A DNA stretch of 7,247 nucleotides from Phycisphaerae bacterium (GTDB lineage Bacteria; Planctomycetota; Phycisphaerae; SM23-33): the NCBI GenBank assembly GCA_030610965.1, contig JAUWQU010000184.1:1-7247 (forward strand), written 5' to 3'. Made by a program: the position numbers and the translations under genes. Position 1 is the first letter of the stretch, and each line of letters begins with the position of its first letter. The notes under the pieces were generated by a model, which saw only the letters and a list, made by a program, of their open reading frames with translations, had not been told where the DNA came from and searched no databases. Shown here in pieces: positions 1 through 5,195 of this stretch.

Positions 1-201
1 CCTGGATAGCTCGTAGCCCTTCCGCTGTACGCATGGCCGGCCCGTGAACCCGCCCGTTCGCCCCCGCACCTCCCAGTTCCAGCCCTGGGCCGGCCCAGCC
101 CTGCGCCCAGTCGGCTCACACTCCTGTCCCGCGCCCTGCCCCCCTCCAACCGGCCATGCCCTTCTTCACGCCTGGAGCGTCCATGGCCCATGCGACATCG
201 A
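1..201. other. Left-edge non-coding stretch, strongly C-rich on the plus strand
   Basis: I see no supportable gene here. All three plus frames hit a stop within the first 50 bases. The three minus frames are open from about position 115 to the left edge, but the stretch is so GC-rich that absence of stops means little, and the peptides are not recognisable. Cytosine is markedly enriched on the plus strand between about 40 and 160. A 14-bp palindrome (85-98) and a short direct repeat (CCAGCCCTG at 79-87 and 95-103) lie inside it. It may be the flank or 5' end of a minus-strand gene to the left, but nothing proves that. Confidence 0.4.
85..98. repeat. 14-bp perfect palindrome
   Basis: CTGGGCCGGCCCAG reads the same on both strands. 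It sits in a C-rich non-coding stretch. A palindrome this GC-rich can arise by chance in such DNA; it could also be a protein binding site. No T-run follows on either strand, so it does not look like an intrinsic terminator. Confidence 0.3.
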
Positions 202-274
202 CCGCAGTCCGTGGTAGAATCGCCGAGGAGCCCGACGATGGTCGTCGGCCGGAGGCCATCCGGGAAATCTCGGT
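202..274 (+). repeat. Degenerate direct repeat, copy 1
   Basis: This 73-bp stretch aligns without gaps to 457-529 at a constant offset of 255 bp; I count 55 of 73 identical bases. The best-conserved blocks are TAGAATC near the start, then CGATGGT, TCGGCCGGAG and GGGAAATCTCGGT. A 34-bp part (240-273) also matches the reverse complement of 390-423 at 27 of 34. Read in the frame of position 237, the core gives the peptide DGRRPEAIREISV, close to that of copy 2, so the repeat may descend from coding DNA. Confidence 0.7.
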
Positions 275-276
275 TC

Positions 277-396
277 CATTCGCTTCAGCGTGATGGTGCG
301 ATCCGGCTCGCGATTGAACCATGCGTGGCCGTGGCCACCATAGAGCTCCAACTCCGCATCGACACCCACCTTCTTCAACGCCCTATAATCCGGGAT
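277..396 (-). pseudogene. Antisense remnant of an alpha/beta-hydrolase C-terminus
   Basis: On the minus strand, 40 codons from 396 down to 277 read like the tail of a dienelactone-hydrolase or esterase-type alpha/beta hydrolase. They contain IPDYRALKKVGVDAELELY, then GGHGHAWFNRE, the usual setting of the catalytic histidine (beta strand, G-x-GH, aromatic, N). The corresponding part of the intact gene at 577 has the same layout: YKALGG, a beta strand, then GQGHNYW. The fragment has no nucleophile elbow. An in-frame stop lies at 427-429, shortly upstream, and the frame runs into unrelated sequence after 277. It lies between inverted repeat copies 240-273 and 390-423. The likeness is by eye on a short peptide; a chance antisense reading is the main alternative. 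Confidence 0.4.
384..389 (+). promoter_or_regulatory. Isolated perfect TATAAT hexamer
   Basis: A perfect -10 consensus TATAAT occurs on the plus strand 188 bp before the ATG of the two-domain esterase gene. The hexamers 16 to 18 bp upstream (around 360-367) do not resemble TTGACA, and the hexamer overlaps the possible antisense hydrolase remnant. It is weaker evidence for a promoter than the paired motif at 448-475. Confidence 0.15.
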
Positions 397-423
397 ATCC
401 CAGATGGACTGTGGCCGGCGACC
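390..423 (-). repeat. Degenerate repeat, copy 3, inverted
   Basis: The reverse complement of this 34-bp stretch matches 240-273 at 27 of 34 bases, and also matches the core of copy 2 (around 495-528) less closely. Together with copy 1 it forms imperfect inverted ends around a 116-bp interior that holds the hydrolase-like antisense remnant. Read on the minus strand it encodes EGRRPQSIWDIPDYR, similar to the DGNRPEFIWEISV of copy 2, and runs straight into the remnant. Confidence 0.55.
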
Positions 424-447
424 CTCTCAATCGGTCAAGAACAATGC

Positions 448-475
448 TTGCCAATCCCACAATCGGTGATAGAAT
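448..475 (+). promoter_or_regulatory. Promoter-like -35/-10 pair upstream of the esterase gene
   Basis: TTGCCA (448-453) and TAGAAT (470-475) are spaced by 16 bp, each one or two mismatches from the sigma-70 consensus. Transcription would begin near 482 and leave a leader of about 95 nucleotides before the ATG at 577. The -10 hexamer lies inside repeat copy 2; copy 1 has the same TAGAAT (215-220) but no good -35. Planctomycete promoters are poorly characterised, so this remains a sequence-based guess. Confidence 0.3.
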
Positions 476-529
476 CTTCAGAAAGGCTGGCGATGGTAAT
501 CGGCCGGAGTTCATCTGGGAAATCTCGGT
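457..529 (+). repeat. Degenerate direct repeat, copy 2
   Basis: This is the second copy of the 73-bp repeat, ending 47 bp before the start codon of the two-domain esterase gene. Identity to copy 1 is 55 of 73 with no gaps. In the frame ending at the TAG at 531-533 it reads GDGNRPEFIWEISV, against DGRRPEAIREISV in copy 1. Several differences between copies are conservative at protein level (gag/cag, gaa/gat), which suggests descent from a protein-coding sequence rather than a structural DNA repeat. Confidence 0.7.
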
Positions 530-576
530 CTAGGGATTGCCGGGCATCATCGCCAACACAGAGCAAGACATTCCTC

Positions 577-2055
577 ATGAACCGAACACACGGTTGCCTT
601 CTCGCGATAGCGGCAGTCATCGGGGCGCTCTCCCTGCCATGTTATCCGGCCGATGAACCGACGCCCGCCCCACCTCGCACACGGCGAAACGACAGGGGCC
701 GGCAGATTCTTCCTGCGAACGCCGAGATCCTGACGGTCGCGGGAAAGGTCGGCTTCCTGGCGATGCCCGAGAACGCCAAGCCCGGGCGGAAGACGCCGTG
801 GCTGTGGTATTTCCCGACCGACTACAACCTCCCGGGCAAGTACGAGAAGTGGATGTTCGCAAAGTACCTGGCCAACGGCATCGCCGTGGCCGGCCTGGAC
901 CTTGACGTGCCGCTGGGCAATCCCCGGTCCCGAGCGTATCTGACCGCGTTTCACCGACACCTGACGCTACGGCGGAACCTGACGCGCCAGGCGTGCCTGA
1001 TCGGCCGGAGCCGCGGCGGGCTGCAGATGTACAACTGGGCGTCGGAGCATCCCGAGTTCGTCGCTGGCATCGCGGGCATCTACACGGTGTGCGATATGGC
1101 CAGTTGGCCGGGATTGAAGCAGGCCAGCAAGGCCTACGGCATGAGCGAAGAGCAACTCGCCAAGCAGTTGTCAGCGCACAACCCGATCGACCGCCTCAAG
1201 CCGCTGGCCAAGGCTGGCGTGCCGATCTACATCGTTCACGGCGACAAGGACACGATGGTGTCGCTGGATCGCAACTCCGGTCTGCTGGCCGAGCGCTACA
1301 AGGCGCTCGGCGGGACGATCACGCTCGACATCAAGAAAGGGCAGGGCCACAACTACTGGCGCGGGTTCTTCGAAGATAAGGGCATGGCCACGTTCATCGT
1401 CAAGCACGCGAAGAGGGCCGCATCGCTGCCGAGTGTGTTGATCTTCGGCGATTCGATCTGCGGGGGATACGGCGACCACGTGATCAGGCTGCTGGACGGC
1501 AAAGCCAACGTCACCAAGCTCGGCAGCGTCCCGAGCTACCGGATCGACAAGGAGCCCAAGCCCAAGGGATATCTGAATTTCGGCAACACGGTGCTGTGCA
1601 TGGCTGATTTCGACTCGTTCGCTCGACACCTCAAAGAGACGAAGTACGACGTGATCCACTTCAACTTCGGCCTCAACGACATCTTCCGCGGCCGGAAGGG
1701 CGCTTGGCACGCCCCGCCGGCCAAATACGCCGCGAACCTGGACAAAATCGTAACGCTGCTGAAGACCAACGGCGCCAAGGTCATCTGGGCCCACACCACG
1801 CCGATCCCCGCCAACGCCCCCAACATGCCTGCGGGCGACGAACGGATCTACAACGCCGCCGCCAAGAAGGTCATGGACGGCCGGGGCGTTCCGATCAACG
1901 ACCTGCACGGCGTTGTGACGAGTTGGGATGGCTACGCCGAATGGAAGACCGGCGATAACGTCCATTTCAGCGGCGCTGTCTACAGGAAACTGGCCGAGCA
2001 GGTCGCCGAGAAGATCGCAAAGCAGCTCGGCAGCCCGGGCGAAGCTGCGAAGTAG
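577..2055 (+). CDS. Secreted two-domain esterase: alpha/beta hydrolase fused to SGNH (GDSL-type) hydrolase
   Basis: The 492-residue protein begins with a signal peptide (hydrophobic about 7-22, likely cleavage near residues 24-26), so it should act outside the cytoplasm. Residues about 45-280 form an alpha/beta hydrolase domain: nucleophile elbow GRSRGG with Ser145, HGDKDTMV with Asp225 as likely acid, and GQGHNYW with His258. Residues about 286-485 form an SGNH domain: GDSI (Ser293), FGLND (Gly366, Asn368) and DNVHFS (Asp460, His463), the block I, III and V signatures; block II is less clear. Both triads look intact, so the protein probably has two esterase-type active sites; substrates are unknown, acylated carbohydrate being an inference. 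The frame is open back to 190, but ATG 577 is chosen because the signal peptide starts there and upstream codons cover the repeats. The Shine-Dalgarno sequence is weak. The first domain could instead be a prolyl-oligopeptidase-like peptidase. Confidence 0.88.
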   Translation: MNRTHGCLLAIAAVIGALSLPCYPADEPTPAPPRTRRNDRGRQILPANAEILTVAGKVGFLAMPENAKPGRKTPWLWYFPTDYNLPGKYEKWMFAKYLANGIAVAGLDLDVPLGNPRSRAYLTAFHRHLTLRRNLTRQACLIGRSRGGLQMYNWASEHPEFVAGIAGIYTVCDMASWPGLKQASKAYGMSEEQLAKQLSAHNPIDRLKPLAKAGVPIYIVHGDKDTMVSLDRNSGLLAERYKALGGTITLDIKKGQGHNYWRGFFEDKGMATFIVKHAKRAASLPSVLIFGDSICGGYGDHVIRLLDGKANVTKLGSVPSYRIDKEPKPKGYLNFGNTVLCMADFDSFARHLKETKYDVIHFNFGLNDIFRGRKGAWHAPPAKYAANLDKIVTLLKTNGAKVIWAHTTPIPANAPNMPAGDERIYNAAAKKVMDGRGVPINDLHGVVTSWDGYAEWKTGDNVHFSGAVYRKLAEQVAEKIAKQLGSPGEAAK

Positions 2056-2260
2056 GGGTTCGCAGGTCGGACGCACTTGCCCGACATCGACCGGCGGCGG
2101 CCCGTGCAGAGCCTGTTTTCATGCTGGCGTTGCGGGCCGGAAACGGTTCCTGCGCCCCTGTTCGCCCAATGGAACAAGAGTGAGAGAAGACGAAGTACAG
2201 ATTACGGTTTGCCTGGCGACGGAATCGGATTGCGAAGCTCTCGCCGTGCTATTGAACGGC
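2056..2260. other. Intergenic stretch after the two-domain esterase gene
   Basis: No gene is supported here. A weak hairpin could form just after the stop codon (GTCGG pairing with CCGAC about 10 bases on, around 2073-2092), but there is no T-run, so I do not call a terminator. From 2180 a GTG-started plus frame of 48 codons runs to the TAA at 2324-2326; see the overlapping entry for 2261-2446 and the findings. Confidence 0.4.
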
Positions 2261-2446
2261 CTAGCTGATGAGCAATTGGATGACATCGGCATCGTGCTCG
2301 ACACCAAACCGGTTCTTCCAGACTAAGGCCTTGTTGTCTATGTAGAGAACCCAGAGAACCAACGTGTCGTCCCCGTAGGCTGGTCCGACGAAGTCAATCA
2401 GTTCCGCGGTTGGGGGCGTGATGTCGGGAAGGACTTCGAAGGGCAC
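2261..2446 (-). CDS. Possible small hypothetical protein or gene remnant
   Basis: A GTG-started frame of 61 codons runs leftward to a TAG at 2261-2263. I do not recognise the product. Its composition is protein-like, with VLPDITPPTAELIDFVGPAY early and NKALVWKNRFGVEHDADVIQ near the end. By hand count, GC at codon positions 1, 2 and 3 is about 62, 31 and 74 percent, the pattern expected of coding DNA in this GC-rich genome. A G-rich run (GGGGGG) about five bases before the GTG could serve as a ribosome site. An in-frame stop lies upstream at 2474-2476, so the frame cannot be much longer. Against it: the codon-aligned plus frame is also fairly protein-like, interrupted by one TAA. It may be a remnant of a larger gene. 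Confidence 0.28.
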   Translation of the reverse strand: MPFEVLPDITPPTAELIDFVGPAYGDDTLVLWVLYIDNKALVWKNRFGVEHDADVIQLLIS

Positions 2447-2478
2447 GGTCGCCCCCCAGTTGTTGTTCTCATCTCATT

Positions 2479-2483
2479 AGGAG
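2479..2483 (+). promoter_or_regulatory. Ribosome binding site favouring the ATG at 2495
   Basis: AGGAG lies 11 bases before ATG 2495. An alternative in-frame GTG at 2483 overlaps the AGGAG itself and so could not use it. The choice of ATG also gives a compact signal peptide (MAIYRRIAVAIAALVV). Confidence 0.5.
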
Positions 2484-2494
2484 TGACGAAGAGA

Positions 2495-5071
2495 ATGGCC
2501 ATATACAGGAGAATCGCAGTTGCCATCGCCGCCCTTGTGGTGACGGTGCAGAGCTCCTTCGCGGCACCCACCGTTCCCGCGGAACTGCCCCGCCCCGACG
2601 ACAAGGCCCCCGCGAAAGACAAGCCGGTCAAGGTCTATATCCTCTCCGGCCAGTCGAACAGCCTCGGGTTTGGGCGGGCCGATGGCGGCGCCCCGACGTA
2701 CCCGAGTATATTTCTCTCGGCCGACCCGACGATCAAGACCTGCATGATGCCGGTCGGCAGTTCGGGCTTGCTGCCGCACCTGATCTTCCGGGATGCCGAT
2801 GGCCAGACACCCGGCGCCAACGCGCACGTGTACAAGGGAGGCATCGACCGTCTGATCGCAAGCGAGGCTCCGGAGCCCGCGAAAGAAACAATCGTCGCGC
2901 TCGGCGACGCATCAAAGGACCTGCCAGGCATCGACGGCCCACACACCGTGGTGGTCGAGGCGTTCATCGAAGTGCCCATCACCGGCGCCCACGAGGTGCA
3001 TGTCGGCTTCGGTGACAGCTCATACGCCATCGCAACCATCGACGGTAATGAGGTCTACCGCAAAGGAGTCGGCAATGAGGCAGTCGTCACTAGGATCCAC
3101 CTTGAGAAGGCCAAGCGTTACCCGCTCCGTATTGCCTATCGGAATGGTGGTTCGGCCGCGTTCTGGATGGAACTCGTAGACCTCAAACCCAAGGGAACCC
3201 TGGAGTACCACATCAAGGAGGAAAGCCGGTTCACTTGCTTCGTCAATGAGAAAGGCGAATGGAACACGCGCAATGATGTGATCATCTGCGACGCCTACAT
3301 GGGTAAGGGCAAGAACCAGCCGCTCGGTGCGATGTGGCGCAATGGGTCGTTCGGGCCCGAGCTTGCATTCGGCTACGTGATGGGCACGTTCCACGATGAG
3401 CCGGTCATCGTCATGAAAGCCGACATCGGTAACCGCAGCCTGGCGTGGGACTGCCTGCCACCAGGCAGCAAACGGTATACCGCCGGTGACATGGTCTATG
3501 CCGGCTACAAGGACACGCAGAGCTCCTGGCCGGCCGGCGAAGAACCCAAACCGGGCGGTTGGTACGCTGGCAAGCAGTACGACGATTACACCAAGTCGAT
3601 CCACGATGTGCTCGACAACTTCGATGAGAAGTTCCCGCAGTTCAGAGATCAGGGCTACGAGATCGCCGGGTTTGTCTGGTGGCAGGGCCATAAGGACCAG
3701 AACGATGTACACGCCAGTCGTTACGAGCAAAACCTGGTCAACCTGATCAATGCGTGGCGAAAGGAATTCAACGCACCCGATGCCAAGTTTGCCATCGCCA
3801 CCATCGCGTTCGGCGGATGGACGCTCAGCGGCCCGGGCAAGACGATCGCCGAAGCGCAGCTTGCCGTTGACGGAAACAGCGGCAAGTACCCGCAGTTCAA
3901 GGGCAACGTCAAGACGATCGAGGCGCGTAACTTCTGGCGCGACCCTGGCGAGTCGCCGAAAAACCAAGGCTACCACTACAACCACAACGGGGAAACCTAT
4001 TTTCTCGTCGGCGATGCGCTCGGCCGCGCGATGGTCGAGATGATGGGAGGCAAGGCCGAGAAACGCCAACTGCCAACGCGTCCCAAGAAACCCGACACCT
4101 GGCCCGAGAACCTAACTCTCAAGCAGACCGTTCAGATGCTCTACTCCGATGCATTCATCTCGCCGTGGTCAAAAGACCCCGCTGAGCCAACGAAAGAAGA
4201 CTTCGAGGAGATGGTACCGGCCTTGAGGCCGATCATCATGGGCAAGTTGATTCCCGAATACGTTGCCGCAGCTCCCAAGGTTCCGGCCTATCGCCGGCAC
4301 GGGTTGTCACTGGTGCCGATCGTCTCGGGCAAGGCCCCCCAGAAACGTGTCAACGTATTGAAAAGCCAGCTGGACAAGATCATCGGCTACTACAACGCCG
4401 CAGGCATACACGACTACGACTGGAAACGATTCGGACCGGATATGCAGAACGCGAGGTGGCACTACTACAGCTTCGATCCACCCGAAAAGCCGATTGACAA
4501 TAGCACCAATCAATACCGTCCGATCACCTATCCCAAAGGGATGGCCAACTGGTACGCGGCAGATTTCAATCCCGCCAAGACCGGCTGGAAAGAAGGCAAG
4601 GCGCCGTTCGGCCAAAACAATGGCGAACAGAAGGCGCTGCGATCGAGCTGCTCCAATCCGCAGTGCGGCTGTGACATCACGCCCAGGACCCTGTGGGAAG
4701 AAGAAGTGCTGCTGATGAGCCAGACCTTCGATCTTCCCAAGCTCAGCAAAGACCACCGGTATCGACTGGTGGTCAGCGGCGGTAACCACGCGTGGGCCGG
4801 CGAAGGTTTTGCGGTCTATGTCAACGGCAAACTGTTCGCCGAGGCCAAAGGCGGATTCTACAAGAGCGGCGGTACCCAGGGAGCTTATGTTTTCAATGAC
4901 TTCCTGCCGGAGTTCCAATCAGGCAAGGTGACCATCGCAGTCAAGGGCTTTCTCCGGCGCACCTCCCACAGGAACAAACCGGCGCCGCCGAGAGGCCATC
5001 TCAGCGTCTGGATGGAAGCCGCGAAGATCCCCGAAGTCGTATTGCAGACCATCGGAACGGCGAAGAAGTGA
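2495..5071 (+). CDS. Secreted sialate O-acetylesterase-like protein (SASA) with PA14-like insertion and C-terminal jelly-roll module
   Basis: The 858-residue protein is predicted to remove acetyl or similar groups from carbohydrates outside the cytoplasm. It has a signal peptide (residues 1 to about 24, SFAA|P). The catalytic SASA/SGNH-type domain opens with the GQSN motif (VYILSGQSNSLGFG; nucleophile Ser54). It continues after an insertion with NGSFGPELAFGYVMG (283-297), FVWWQGHKDQND (393-404) and GYHYNHNGETYFLVGDALG (492-510), where His494 is the likely catalytic histidine. Residues about 148-232 look like a PA14-type beta-sandwich inserted between the first two motifs (GFGDSSYAIATIDGNEVYRK, then KRYPLRIAYRNGGSAAFWME). 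Residues about 540-665 are family-specific and unassigned. Residues about 681-848 resemble a galactose-binding-like jelly roll (GEGFAVYVNGKLFAEAKGGF) that may bind glycan; it contains Cys719, Cys724 and Cys726. Sialic acid itself is not implied: the family acts on many acetylated sugars. GTG 2483 would add four residues. Confidence 0.85.
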   Translation: MAIYRRIAVAIAALVVTVQSSFAAPTVPAELPRPDDKAPAKDKPVKVYILSGQSNSLGFGRADGGAPTYPSIFLSADPTIKTCMMPVGSSGLLPHLIFRDADGQTPGANAHVYKGGIDRLIASEAPEPAKETIVALGDASKDLPGIDGPHTVVVEAFIEVPITGAHEVHVGFGDSSYAIATIDGNEVYRKGVGNEAVVTRIHLEKAKRYPLRIAYRNGGSAAFWMELVDLKPKGTLEYHIKEESRFTCFVNEKGEWNTRNDVIICDAYMGKGKNQPLGAMWRNGSFGPELAFGYVMGTFHDEPVIVMKADIGNRSLAWDCLPPGSKRYTAGDMVYAGYKDTQSSWPAGEEPKPGGWYAGKQYDDYTKSIHDVLDNFDEKFPQFRDQGYEIAGFVWWQGHKDQNDVHASRYEQNLVNLINAWRKEFNAPDAKFAIATIAFGGWTLSGPGKTIAEAQLAVDGNSGKYPQFKGNVKTIEARNFWRDPGESPKNQGYHYNHNGETYFLVGDALGRAMVEMMGGKAEKRQLPTRPKKPDTWPENLTLKQTVQMLYSDAFISPWSKDPAEPTKEDFEEMVPALRPIIMGKLIPEYVAAAPKVPAYRRHGLSLVPIVSGKAPQKRVNVLKSQLDKIIGYYNAAGIHDYDWKRFGPDMQNARWHYYSFDPPEKPIDNSTNQYRPITYPKGMANWYAADFNPAKTGWKEGKAPFGQNNGEQKALRSSCSNPQCGCDITPRTLWEEEVLLMSQTFDLPKLSKDHRYRLVVSGGNHAWAGEGFAVYVNGKLFAEAKGGFYKSGGTQGAYVFNDFLPEFQSGKVTIAVKGFLRRTSHRNKPAPPRGHLSVWMEAAKIPEVVLQTIGTAKK

Positions 5072-5168
5072 CCGTTGTGAACCGAGAAACTTCGACTGAC
5101 ACAGGGACATGGCGGCAATCCCTGGACATTGATCCTGAACGGATACGCGGGATCGCGCGCCATCCCCA

Positions 5169-5180
5169 ATGGCCGGCCAT
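5169..5180. repeat. 12-bp palindrome in front of the ribosome site
   Basis: ATGGCCGGCCAT is a perfect palindrome ending five bases before the AGGAG of the next gene. It could be an operator, or could form a small structure in the leader near the ribosome site. It could equally be chance in GC-rich DNA. Confidence 0.25.
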
Positions 5181-5184
5181 GCAT

Positions 5185-5189
5185 AGGAG
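5185..5189 (+). promoter_or_regulatory. Shine-Dalgarno sequence that fixes a GTG start
   Basis: AGGAG stands six bases before GTG 5196. A TAG at 5184-5186 is in frame with this GTG, so translation cannot start further upstream. An ATG at 5194-5196 overlaps the GTG but is followed at once by TGA (ATGTGA), so the GTG is the only sensible start giving a signal peptide. Confidence 0.75.
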
Positions 5190-5195
5190 ATAAAT

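Larger units (their letters stand above)
5072..5195. other. Short spacer between the SASA gene and the PDZ/toroid gene
   Basis: The 124-bp gap contains no gene and no T-run terminator. It has a possible weak hairpin (GATCC near 5131 pairing with GGATC near 5151) and a 12-bp palindrome at 5169-5180 just before the ribosome site. The absence of a clear terminator and the same direction of transcription are compatible with read-through from the SASA gene. Confidence 0.4.

Noticed and set aside
1..115. Minus-strand frames open to the left edge, including a GTGCG sequence reminiscent of a group II intron 5' end
   Set aside because: All three minus frames are open because of base composition, the peptides are not recognisable, and GTGCG alone without domain V or an intron-encoded protein is not evidence of an intron.
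202..529. CRISPR array
   Set aside because: There are only two direct copies, 75 percent identical and 255 bp apart, plus one inverted copy. Spacing and degeneracy do not fit CRISPR repeats, and there are no cas genes.
1171..2076. Long open frame on the minus strand (about 300 codons) opposite the two-domain esterase gene
   Set aside because: It is antisense to a gene with clear catalytic motifs. Its translation is Arg/Val/Asp-rich without recognisable domains, as expected for a mirror frame in GC-rich coding DNA.
2073..2092. Terminator after the two-domain esterase gene
   Set aside because: The stem is only five base pairs with a loop of about ten bases and no T-run follows.
3020..4069. 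Open minus-strand frame of about 350 codons opposite the SASA gene
   Set aside because: It overlaps conserved SASA motifs on the plus strand, shows no domain of its own, and its openness follows from codon bias.
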